This document shows positions 38,856-50,800 of a stretch of 64,000 nucleotides of DNA, in pieces. Under the pieces are notes generated by a model. The model ran no database searches. It saw only the letters and a program-made list of their open reading frames with translations, and had not been told where the DNA came from. The DNA is from Symbiodinium natans (Eukaryota; Sar; Dinophyceae; Suessiales; Symbiodiniaceae): positions 1,959,929 through 2,023,928 of the forward strand of contig CAJNDS010002412.1 in NCBI GenBank assembly GCA_905221605.1, written 5' to 3'. Every line of letters starts with the position of its first letter. Within the stretch, counting starts at the first letter, position 1. Made by a program: the position numbers and the translations under genes.

Positions 38856-41399
38856 CCTAAGCCCTAAAATCCTAATCAACCGCAGGCTGCGCCAGCCTAC
38901 ATCCGGTCGGCACCAAAAAAAGCGCACCACGACGGCGTCCCCTCAATGTATAGGTGGGCCCAAGACCTTAACCCTGAAAACAAAACAACCATAAACCCGA
39001 AACCCTCCATCCTAAATCCTACATCCTAAACCCCTCAAAGCAAACCCCACATGAATCACCACGGCTCGAAACCCAAGGCTTCAAATGCGCTGACACCCGA
39101 AGCCCTCACCCTCACCTCCAAATTTTTGGTTTAGGGTTCAAGGTGTAGTGTATAGGGCTTCAGGTCCCCTACCCCCACCCCCAACTGAAACCTGCTGGGC
39201 AGTTCGCACAAAAGTTGGGCCCTGTTTGGAGGTTTTGTTATAGGGTTTAGGGCTGCGCTGAAACCTTAGAACGAATGCAGCCCCTGCTTGGTGGAACGGT
39301 AACCAGAATGGAGGGAACCGGTCATTTTTTGCAGGTTTTGGGGATTTAAAAGTGCCTGCTCAGCGGGGGTGGTCTCTTGCATCACCTCTGCATTCTGGGC
39401 AGCCATGGTGCAAAACCTCGGCTTTTTCTTCGGGGTCCGAGGGCAACCGAATACACAGGGCACTCCTCTTTGAGTCGGGCCATGAACCCTAAACCCGAAG
39501 CCCTAAACCCTAAGCCCTATACAGAAGCCCTAAACCCTAAGCCCTACCAAAAGCGCGGGGAGGTTTAGGGCGGAGGGGCTTAGTGTTTTATCGGGTTTAG
39601 GGTTAGGGGTTAGGGTTTAGGGCTTAGGGCCCGACTCGGCCCTACCAAAAGGTAAAGTGGGGTTTAGGGCTGAGGGCTTAGTGTTTATAGGGTTTAGGGT
39701 CAGGGGATTTCGGGGCTGAGCTTCGGGTTGAGGGGTTTTAGGGGGGTTCGGGCCATGGTTCGGAGTGCACAGCCTGAAGACCGTTTCATAAACCCTGCAG
39801 CCCAGCAGCTTTGGATGTCAAGACAACTTGTCAGGGGCGTCTTCGTGTGACTCTTCGGCCAACTGCAACTCCCGAGCCCAAAAAAGGCGGCCGCGAAAGT
39901 CGGAGATGCCCACGAGCTGGGGAGCTGTGATAGCTCGTTATTGCCCTAAGGGTCCATGTACCTAAACAGGAATACTTGGGCGATCGTGTACTTCCCGCAG
40001 AGGGTCTTTGAGGCCCAAGTCTGCACATGCTTCTACTTATACATCAAAAAGGGTTTAGGGTGTCTTGTCCTTTCTTTCCATCCGCCGAGCAATGCTCCAG
40101 GTGTATGTGTTAGGTTTAGGGCTGTTGTTTCAGTGAGCCGGGGTCTCGGGGGTCGAGAGTTCAGGGTTCAGAGCGCAGGGTTGGTGCTTGGCAGGGGGGC
40201 ACCTACTCGTCCGAGAACTTGTCGACAAAGGACCGGCCCTTAGCTCTACATCAACACCCTCAGCCAGCCGTTCAAGAGGGTGTATCTTCGTCGACAAGAG
40301 ACACTAGATCCCCAAATCCTACCCCTAGAGCATCACAAGCCCTGGGTGGGAAGGGCCCTAGGAACGAACCAAGTCAGGACCGTATGAGGTAGAACTGCAA
40401 AAATATGAAAATAAGGGTTTAGGGTTTAATTCGGGTTTAGGGCCCCTACCCGCTTTGCCACCCCTAAACCCGAGACCCCAAACCCCACTTTGGAAACAAG
40501 CACGGGAGGAAGGCTGGGCGCTGCCTGCGGCATGGGTCCGTGGCCTCGCACGCGGGTTTTAAGCTGCTTGAACTTAAAGGATTTAGGGCAGAAAGGGAGT
40601 TGAGGGGTAGAGGTAAAGTTTGGGGCTTAGGGAGGGTTTAGGGTTTAGGGAGGGTTCAGGGCGGTTCTGTTGGCGCGAGGCTTCAGACGTCCTTGAGTCG
40701 AATGGGGTTAATCCTTTGGGTGGTTTTTTGTGCCATGTGTATGTGGGAAGCATAAGGGGATTATACTTCAGCAGGCGAGGATCTCGGCGATGGCTCGATG
40801 GCGAATGCCCTACCACCAGAGATGGCGCAATGGCGTTGCGCTCTGCGTCCTAGTGCCCGAAACCCCCTTCAGCTTGAACACAGGAAGTGGGGAAGTCTCC
40901 TCTGCAAACTGCTTGGGTAAGCATATTGCAGCAGCTTGGGAAGTCGAAGCTTTGATTGGCCTAGACGACGAACCCAAACCTGCAAAAGCACATAACCCTC
41001 AGAACCCTCGTCCTGCAAAAAATGCACACAGGAAGCGAGTGGTCAGCATCTGAAAGTTCATAATATCAACCCCGATCCCGAAACGCTAACCTGCTCGCAG
41101 CAGCGCCCTTCTATCAAACTGCCCTCTTTGAGCATCTGATCAGAAAGCTCTTGCTGAACCATCAAGGAACCCAAGCCCCATGTCCCATGTAAACCCTGAA
41201 CCCCTACGACGCATTCCTCAGGCCCAAGCCCAGGTGCGACTTTTGGCACGGCGCAGGAACCCGCTGGGGGCCAAACGATCGGGCGAAGCTAAGCAGTTTA
41301 GGGTCGAATATAGGGCCTTACTGATTCGAATAGGGTTTAGGGTTTAGGCAGGCTTTGGGGTTTAGGGTGTAGGGTTTCGCGTTTAGGGATAGGGGCCTC

Positions 41400-41520
41400 A
41401 ATGATTTTTTTGTTGGGGGGTGGGGGGGGGGGGGGTGGGGGGGTACTATAGTATACTTCGATAGGGATCATAAGGGGATACTATTCAGCAATTCTTCCGA
41501 CCTATACTATGAAACTATAG
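41400..41520. mobile_element. Family L element
   Basis: G-rich run, GTACTATAGTATACTTCGAT, AAGGGGATACTATTCAGCAA and TTCTTCCGACC. Similar motifs occur near 2200-2300 and 7930-8050. Confidence 0.6.
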
Positions 41521-41944
41521 CATCGGGTCCACCGAGCTCAGAGAGCTGAAAGGGGGCCATCGAGTTTGTAGGGGTGGGAGGGTTGACAAGGCTTACAGGG
41601 TTTATGAGGTTTGCAGGGTTTGCAGAGGGCTTCTCTTATAGTGCTTGTAGAGAAAGGTGCGCAGGGTTTAGGACTCTCTAAGGACAAATGGGGGGTCCGT
41701 TTCTGGGTTGACTAGTATCAGATGCGCCCGTAGATTTGGAGTAGCCAATTAAAAGCCAGACAGGAACCACATTTCGAAGAGCCCTAATGTCAAGAAATTG
41801 ACTTTCAGATTGAGGGGTGTGAAGAGGTACGGGTACTACTACTAGAAGCCCGCACCGAGGCCCCTAGCCCTAGATGCGCTGAGTAAGTAGCCACACACCC
41901 GGCAGCTCCTCAACCATCCTTCGCCCAACCCCTACATCCTAAAC

Positions 41945-42035
41945 CTGGTACCCTATTTACCTACACGAATCTCTACCAACTACCCTGAGTTAGTAGGTAT
42001 AACCCATAAAACTGCAAAGAGGGGCCCCAGGAACG
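41945..42035. mobile_element. Family I element
   Basis: ACCTGGTACCCTATTTACCT facing GCAAAGAGGGGCCCCAGG; this intact copy identifies both ends of UGT intron 6. Confidence 0.82.
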
Positions 42036-45000
42036 CTATATGTCCGCCACACACCTGCCTCCAGCCAAGTCTCCCCTTCATCGGTCTCCTCCAGCACCTC
42101 CGAAGGGGATCACCAGGGTTGACAGAAACTATTTTTAAATAAGCCGAAACCTAACCAAAAAAAACCCATGGTCAGTTCTCGAAGTTATGGTCCCTTTTTG
42201 GGTACCCAAAATAGGAGGGGCAGCCTTATAATGAAGAACCCAAAAGAGGCCCTAATTAAGAGAAATCACCATACGAAGGCAGAGTCAGAGTATGACAGCT
42301 TTGTTGAGTACCTAGGGTTGCCAGGCCTATCTGGAGCATTCGGGGCTTCGGCGCCCCAACTAGAACACAAAACCCTTACCCTCAACCCGAGCCGCGACAC
42401 CCAGGAAACTCAAGATGTCAGCCGCCCTAAACCCTAAACCCTAAACCCTAAACCCTAAACCCTAAACCCTGAACATCCCTAAACCCGAAACCCCGTCTGC
42501 CCAAAGAAACACTGGGCCTGGATCGAGATGGAGCTGGCTGCCCAGGCGTCATCGGGCTGGTAGAGCTGGAAACCTTGCCCAGAGCTGGAGAAACCCAAAG
42601 CAGCGAGTTGAAGCGCAAAAAACCTCCTCGGAAAACTGGAGATCATGAGAAGGCAGACCCATCACCCCAAACCCTAAACCCTAAACCCTACACCCTTTTT
42701 TAACCCCTTTTACATCCAGGCCTCTGAAGTCTGCCGGGTAAGTATTTTTCATTTTTAACCCCTAAACCCCCAAACCCAACAAAAGCGGCTCCCCTAAGCT
42801 TGGCCGCCCGCATCTCGGTAGGATGGTCTCGGTCGTCAAGCTCACGCCCAACGTTCCCTTCCCGCAATTTGAGGGTTATAGGGTCTTAGGACTGAAGGTT
42901 CGGGTTTAGGGTTTAGGGTTTAGGGTTTGGGGGTTTAGGGTTTAGGGTTTAGGTTTTAGGGTTTTTTTTGTTTGGGGCGCGGGCATCGGGCTTTGAGTTT
43001 AGGGGCCATGCTGCAGCGACTTCGGGCTTGTCTTGAGTGCGAGGACTTATAGTGGGTCGCTGGTGGGGAACTTCAATGAAGCTACCACAAGTGAGAGAGC
43101 CAAACTGCCAACTACTCGCTCAGTCTCTGTGTATATGTATATACATACTTCATAGATGTACATATACAAACAAATTACCCCTGTCAAGGCATATTCATTT
43201 TCCTTCAGTGTGCAGGGGTTTAGGGTCCCATCCCGTTCCCTGCCACCTGGTCTGTGCATTGGGTGCAGCTCGCTTCCCAGAACGTCGAGGTATCCTGAAA
43301 AAACTGCTCTGAAGGGACATTGGGAGGGGGCCCCCTCGAAGGGAGCTTCAATCTTGCTTTTTTAACCCCTTGTCTGCTTCTGCTGTGCACTTGCTCTCAG
43401 ATCTCAAGTGTGCCAGATAACCCCTTATATTATACATCCTTACTTCAATTTCGAGCGTCTGCTGAGACGGTTTTGGGACTTGATGCTCGAGGGCCGAGAC
43501 CGTCGAAGTCTGTTTTGGGCGCTTGGGCCCTAAAGCCCCAATTCTGAAGCCTATGGGTTTCTCATGTAACTATGAACCCTAACGCAACACTAGGCCCAGT
43601 GGGCTTCTCTCGAGCAGCCGGTTGGGAGTGCTCCCTGCGCAAGTCCACACTTCATTCAAGCCTTTCACGGTGCTGTACAGTTCAACAGCTTCAACCAGCA
43701 GCGCGTTCAACTTGCCACTAACTGAGCCAATCTCAAGCGGTCTCGAGCTCGGTGGGATTCAATATTTCGTCGAAAGTTCATTCTTAGCTTCAGAATCTCA
43801 CAAAAACCTAGGCCAAGACCTGGGAACCTGGCTTGCTAACATAAATTGGGCAACTCGGATGCTAAGTGCCGAAGCTTTCAGCCCTCGACGCCTGCACCTT
43901 TTCAGCACTCCAGAAGACTCCACACCATTAATTTAGGGTTTAGGGTTTAGGGTTTCGGGTTTTTTGGGGGTTTAAGGATGAGGGTTTAGGGTTTAGGGTT
44001 TAGGGTTTAGGGTTTAGGGTTCCGGGTTCAGTTCTTTTGCCACCCGCACTTAGGGATTTAACGTCTGCCGCCTGGGCACATTACTTCCGACTGCCAGCTC
44101 GGGTTCGTGGCCGTCGGCGAAGCCGGAGGCCGTCACGAGGCCGGAGACCTCACGCGTTTTGGGCTTGCAGGGTTTGGGGTTTAGGGGTTTAGGTTTAAGC
44201 TTCCCGTAGAGTAGTCTTGCCGATGCTGCCCCTCCCACTACTGAAACTAGCATGGGTTGCTAATGCAATCTGATGAATCTAGACGTGCCTTGATGATATG
44301 TCGGCCATGCGGATGGCCATTGCAGTGATCTCTCAAGTAATCACCCCATTACAGCGGCCTCCTCACGGCAGCTGAGATCCGAGAAGATGCGGAGCCCTGA
44401 CACCTCGAGATTTGCGCACCACACCCGAAATTATCCGGAGACCGCAGACCTTGTATGGGTCGTTCATGAGATGGCGTGAGCTGCAAACTTACCATTTTGC
44501 TGAGCCTCGAAGGGCCTTTCAAATAAGAGCCTGTAGCAGACAGTGTAGGGCAGTGTTAGGGTTTGACACCCTAAGCCTACAAGGCCTACGGTGAGCCTTC
44601 TGAACCCTAAACCCTAAACCCGAAACCCTAAGCCTACAAGGCCCAAGCCTTCTGAACCCTAAACCCTTTTTGATGTCATTTGGCACCCTGCATGCGACAG
44701 CCGGAAACCTCGCCTGCCATCCTCTGCGATTTGGCCTCCCAGCAAGGGTTTTCGGGGCTTTGCTTGACATCATATTTAGCAAACCCGAAACCCTAATTCC
44801 TAAACCCTATAGGGCTGAGGGTTTGTAAGGCCCAAAGATTCAGAGCCTTCGGTTTGAAGGTCTATGGCGAAGGACTCTTCCCGGCTTCAGGGCCCTGAAA
44901 ACCTCCGATTTCCGAAAACAAACCCTGCAAACCCGACAAGCCTCATAGAGCTTCTACTACAACCCTATTTTGTCCTACTGTAAATCGAAGCCCGAGACCC

Positions 45001-45134
45001 AAAACCTGCATTTCTAAAGTCGGTGGTGCCCCGGCCCCTTCGCGACCAGCCGCCAGGCAATGCGCCCGGCGAAGGAGACGCCGTCCGGCGCCACCCTCCT
45101 GCGCGGAACCCTGACTTTCGGGCTACTCTAAAAC

Positions 45135-45220
45135 CTGCCTTAAGAACCCAAATTATAACATCCCTTGTAAGAGTCTTGTCTTGGGTAACCTACAAAAATA
45201 TAGTAGGTTTTGGGTTCTTA
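45135..45220. mobile_element. Family Q element
   Basis: CTTAAGAACCCAAATT facing GTAGGTTTTGGGTTCTTAAG, a near-perfect inverted repeat about 85 bp long. Confidence 0.8.
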
Positions 45221-46923
45221 AGGTAATCCCTTTATTAACTCAGAACCCTTAATTTAGGAAACCAGGTACCCTGCACTCTAACCCTCAAGGCCTTAAACCC
45301 ATGAGCCCCCCAAAACCCTGAACCACGGAACCCGAAAGCAGCAAAACCCCACCAATCTTAAAACCCGAATAATGCATCTGGGCACTGAATCTTAGACCCT
45401 TGCTTTTCAACCCAGGATGTTGGACCCTTAAACCCCAAACCCTTAAGCTCCAAGCCCTTAAACTTAAACTGCTGAAACGGAAACTCCCAAACCCCTCACA
45501 GAGCTCCACACCTCATGTCGTGAGAATCCTTTAGTCGGGCGCTCATCATTTTTGTTGGCCACCCACCAGCCAGCGGCTGAGGGCTTCGGGTTCAACCCTG
45601 AAAGACCACCCAAGCTCATCCGCAAAACAGGGTACTCAACTGAGGGTGTGCTGTTCCAAACTCTGATGTGACCAACCAAGACCCTATAAACCCTAACAGG
45701 GAACCTGGGGTAAGATAGCCACAGCCCTTGAGTCTCCATCTAGTCCGGCAGTGGTTCACACCGAGGCCCAGGCACTGGATATGGCACGGAATACGCCTGA
45801 CCTTCCGCAGACTTCTGCAGACGTTGAGTGTTTGGGAGCGGCGTTCCTAAGTGAAGATTTTCGGTAAATTCTGCCAGGGTCAGGACCGTTGTGCTTCCGA
45901 ACCCTGAACCCAAAAGCTAAACACAGCCCTGGCATAAGCTGACTTTTGGGGTTAGGGCTTCGACTTTAGGGCATTCTTGTGCAGGGACTTGTTCCCAATC
46001 GTCCAGCTCCAGTCTGTGTGGACCCCTGTAGGTGTATGGCAAAGGACAACTGACAAGATTTAGAGCATCGTGCGACGAGAGTGTGGAACAAATACACACG
46101 TCACACGCAGTTTCACACAGCGGCGGTACCCTTTTCCGCTGGGCGAAGTCTGCGACGAAAGCCTCGGCTTCTCCCAGTAGGAAAGGGCTAGTTGAAGATA
46201 TCGCCATCCACCTGACTTCGCCCTCGGTTGAGATGGAGGCTTCCAAAACGTAGGATGCCCTTTATGGGTCCCTCGCCAGGAGATTCCACTACATTTGGCA
46301 GTATGCTTCCCTTCATGCACATGTTTCCGGTTAAATTTGTTGACTTACAACAGCTAGCTTGCTACTTGTTGAGTTTTTCTGCTAAAAAATTATACTTATC
46401 AAAGCAGATGCTGCTAAGCTCCTACCAGGTCACGGCGCAGGAAGAAGCGGCCGAAGGGAGGAAGCGCGGAGTCCCCCTCTCCTTCCCCAGCCTCCCCATG
46501 GCCGCAGTCTGCCCAGATCGGGGATGCGCCCCGAACCTCGGCTATGAAAAGAGCAAACCCTTTTTTGCTTCAGGGCTCCTGTGGTAGCTTGCCTGTGAGC
46601 GAGGTTGTTCAGGTGACATCATGCGAGTCGGATGACTTCGTCAACGACCCTGTCCTGAACCTCTTCAAACACCAGTAACCCTAAACCCTAAACCCTAAAC
46701 CCACAGGAAGCCTCATGAAGCTTTTAAGCAACAAGCCCGAATATCACCTGCAAGTCTCTTGAGCCACCCAGCATCACCGAACAGCATAAGCAACTCCGCA
46801 CCCTACATAAGCCCTGAACCTCAAACTTACAGTGTAGGGCTTTTCAAGAGCCAAAGCCCCATAAGAAACATGCTTCTCAAGCCGAGCCCTCTTACATTTT
46901 TTTGCTAGAATCCTCAACCCTAA

Positions 46924-47014
46924 GCCGCTCGGGGGCTTCCTCTTCCACAGCACGCGCCCCGCCAGCCACGCCATCAAGTCTCGCCTTCCCGAGGTCTCGG
47001 ATCCAGGTGCCCAC
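46924..47014 (-). CDS. Unassigned exon, possibly 3' part of the oxygenase gene
   Basis: An AG|G-bounded minus-strand exon encoding GTWIRDLGKARLDGVAGG followed by ARAVEEEAPERL. It is the next convincing coding stretch downstream of the oxygenase exon at 47838-47923. Linkage is inferred only from strand and position. Confidence 0.4.
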
Positions 47015-47837
47015 CTTGCGGACTTCCGTGGTCTTCGGGGGGGGTAAGGGCTATAAGAGGGTATAAGGAAGGGGAGGGGGTACAAGGGTGTAAATGGGCG
47101 TAGAAAAAGAGGGGGCAGGAGGAGAGTATGAGAGGGGTTTAGGGCGAGACCATCAGATTTAGGGTTGCAAGTTAAGGGTTTTGATGAAAGGCAACTCCGA
47201 CATGCTGCGAGAGGTTGAGGACCCTGAGCCCTGGCCCTAGAACCCAAAGTCCTATTTGCACTTTTGTTTATAGCGTTCGTTGCCACCTGGTTGGCAGTTT
47301 CACAGCACACTGTGTGGCTTGTGTCTTCTTAGGAGGGTAGCATTTTACCAGGACCCTTAACTTAACTTTGGTTCCATATTCTGGGATTAGTCTATCATCG
47401 CGACACGAGGCACCCGAAACAATGACCTCCTGTGAAGCGTCTTGAGGCTTCGCCTTTGGGCTTTCATTGGGTGTCTGGCTGCTAGTGGGGACTATATCTC
47501 AACTAGTACTTACCATTATGGTTTGTCAGTCATCTCACACAGGACTTCTGGGATTACCGTGCTCACAGCTGGGGTCGCAAGGGATCTGCTCCTGGCCCGA
47601 ATCGATGCTGGTGACCCATGGATACATGCACTTTAGACTGCTGGGATCCCTTGCATTTGGGGAGAGAGACGCTCAAGAAGCCTCAACACCAGATGGTGCA
47701 CATCTCGCCATCCCATGAAAGAGCGCGTATTGCGGTGAAGTACCATCATGTAGCGAACTACCCCAATACAGGGACGAACCTTAAGTAAACCATTTGTAAC
47801 CTAAACCCCGCAACCTTCAACCCACACCCGAAAGTCA

Positions 47838-50800
47838 GCCGAGCCGCCCCGGAGCGCATCAGCGGCGCGGGCGGATCTGCGGCCGGCTGCGTGGCAATCG
47901 GGGTGGTCCACCATCCGACCATCCTTGGCCACCCCGGGGGTGGAACTCTGGCAACCCCAGTTCTGAATTCGCTGAACCTTATCCGAATCCCCTCAATTAA
48001 GTAAGCCCAAACCCTCTTGCAACAGGCTTCCCGGCTGGAACGTGCACACAGCAGGGTTCGGATTCCTCTGGAACTCCCAGCCCTCAGCCCTGAGCTCTGA
48101 AACCAACACCCGCGCAAAACTTCACTACCAACCCGCAGACAACTGAACAAACTTGAATTAAACCTCTATACGACAAGAAGCTCGTGAAGAAAGCCCTTGC
48201 GAGTCCTCCAAGCCCTAACTCCAACGTGCCATGTCGCCCCGTGAGAATCCTGAAGCGCCTAAAAGCGTCACGTTCAGTCGCCTTTGTGGATCACCGTCCT
48301 CTAGCCAAGGCCGGCCGGGCAAGGCGCCATGAAGGTAGCTTCCCTTGAAGAAGAGGACGCCTGGGACACATGTGGCTCCGTTTCTTCCGGCAGAGAAGGT
48401 CTTGTGCAGCATGCGTCGAAGGTCTACTGCCATGCACAACCCGACAAGACAAAACCAAACCTATCAGGCTCAGAACCTGAAGCCAAAAGCTAACATTTTT
48501 GGATCCGAAACCCCTCTAAAACCCAAAGGCCCTCAAAACATCTCAAAACCCATGAGTCCCTCAAAGCCCCTGAAGTTCGCCCCAGCGGCGCCCCAACTTG
48601 GGACGGACCAAGGCCGCCTCGCCACGAAACCCCGGCTTTGCCTTAAGGGCACGCGCGCGTCTCTCCGGCCAGAGAAGAAACGTCGAAGACGTGTTGATGA
48701 ACGGTTTATACGGATTCCCCTACACACTACGGCACACCCTAAACATCCCTATAAACCCTAAACCTAACAGCATCTGAGGTTCGTGGATGAGAACTGTGGA
48801 GCGGCTTCGACAGCAAGACCCACCGAAAGGCCCAGAAGTGAGGACCAACTCCCAAATGTCGCACGATTTGGGGCTCCCGTGGCCTGGTTTAAACCAAGGC
48901 TGGTGTCTTCCGAGCCACGGCATCCCCATACTCTTGGCTGGTAACCACGGTCGCGCCGAAGCGGGGAGAGTCATCGCACAAGTACCTGATATGTACTCAC
49001 AGCTTTGCCGGAAACTCCCTACACCGTAAACCCCAATCCCTAACCTTAAAGGACCTTAAGCTCTCCGAGGGTTCTGGGTTTAGATGCTATAGATGCTGCT
49101 ATATACTCTCCTGCAGAGACTCCCTCATCACTCAGGGCAGACGAGGCACAGCGGCACACCGCCCAGAGGATATTTGATAGGGTACCAACATGAGTTTCAG
49201 GCATTCGGCCATACCCGATTACACAAACCTAAGTCCAAATCCCGACCCTTTGCCATGAAAAGAAACGCAAAAAAATGAAATGGATGACCGTACGGGCAAG
49301 AAAAAACTATAATCTTCAATTGATAAGCGACAACAACCTCGGAAGAAGACTAAGCACACACACACAAGCGATGATGTTAGCAAGCACCCCTCCCCCCCCT
49401 CCAGGCTTCAAATATGTTGTGCCCAGGCGCACCACGCTGCTGATGGCAGGATGCTCGACGCAGCGGCCCTGCGAGTCGCGAAGGAGCTGTTCGTTGGTGT
49501 CATAGTGCAGGGGATGTCCTGCAAAATCCGCATGCTGGGCGCCGCTTTTCCAGCCCCAACTGCAAGAGTTCATGCAACCGCAAAGTCACCTACCGGTCCT
49601 AAAATGTCCTAAAGTTAATCGACATAGATCGAGCTGCAAGGCAAAGAGCCCTGGAAGCGTGAAGCTCCACACGCCGTAGCCTGTTTGAGCTGCATCTGAG
49701 GTCTCCCTCATGCCAGCGCGTATGCTCAAACGTCCAGTCATTTACAGTAGTCTTGCACGGTCTGCGGTTGACCCCCGGGGCGGACCGTAGAAGTGCCATG
49801 CTCTATGGGGAGGTTTACGAACATAAGGGACACCGAATATAAATCCCCAAACAGTAGGATTCCATTGTAACAAGAACCCCAACAAGGTACCCTAGTTTCG
49901 GAAACCACAACAAATTGACTTGGAGGTTCCATTCTGAGGGGTCTGGGTGCGGGGGTCAACGAACAGGCCTGCGTACAGGGTGTGAAACGTGGTGGCTTCT
50001 TTTGATGCAATCTCACAGCGCTTCACTCAGGCTGCTGCTCCTCCATCACAGTTTGAGGCCTTGGCTGAAGCTCCAAACCTGGGGTGTTTCGGCACCCCTA
50101 TATGAAAGGAAACTGCAGAAACCCCAAAGGACCAAAAACCCAATGGTCAACCTAGATGCTGGGTCTGCCTCGCTGGAGCCTTGGCCTTGGCTTTGGCTTT
50201 CTTCCTCCGGCGTTTACGCTTCCGATCGGTGCTGGGGCCCTGGGCTTCCCCTACGGGTTCAGCCGAGACTTCCAGGACAACGCTGTCGCCCTTCTCGTCG
50301 ACGGATACGGTAGAACCTTTAAGCACTTCAAGCTGCGGAGTTTGCCAGGGGCTCAGATCGAGAAGATCGAAATGGGCTTCCTTCAGCTCGGGCCAGGTGC
50401 CCGGACCCAGCAAGTCCCAAGTCTGGCTTGGAGCGCCATCGCAGAACCTAAAATTGACCTTTTCCAGGCGCTTGCACCTCACGAGCAGCTCCATCACGGC
50501 CACAGCTCCGTCTGCTGCCGGCTTATCACAATCGAACGTGCCTCCAAAGTTGGCCTCTACAAGCTCCGGCCACTCTGCCTTGCGCAGAACCGCCCAAGCC
50601 TCAGCGGGGATGCTACCACAACATCCGAAGTCGAATATAGTCAGCAGCTTGCAGCGGGAGAGGAGATCGAGCAGCTCTGCCGCGCCCTCCCCTGTCTTAC
50701 TAAACACGAAGCTAAATCTGGCCACCTGCAACTTTGGCCAGTCGGCTTGCTGCGAAAATTTCCATTTTGGCACATGACTGAAGCGCGTGGCATCTACGAG

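Larger units (their letters stand above)
38860..46920. other. Eight-kilobase stretch without a confident gene
   Basis: Contains dispersed CCCTAAA/TTTAGGG runs (for example 42423-42476), a family L element (about 41400-41520), a family I copy (41945-42035) and a family Q copy (45135-45220). Minus-strand exon-like pieces: near 39920-39830 (LVGISDFRGRLFWARELQL), near 44155-44090 (VSGLVTASGFADGHEPELAV), and near 44395-44345 (VSGLRIFSDLSCREEAA). A minus-strand open frame at 46246-45917 is possible but unrecognised. Near 41120-41085 there is a fragment resembling the end of NBD1. Confidence 0.5.

Noticed and set aside
46774-47310. Minus-strand 178-residue ORF
   Set aside because: Low-complexity and out of frame with the AG|G-bounded exon at 46924-47014, which reads better in another frame.
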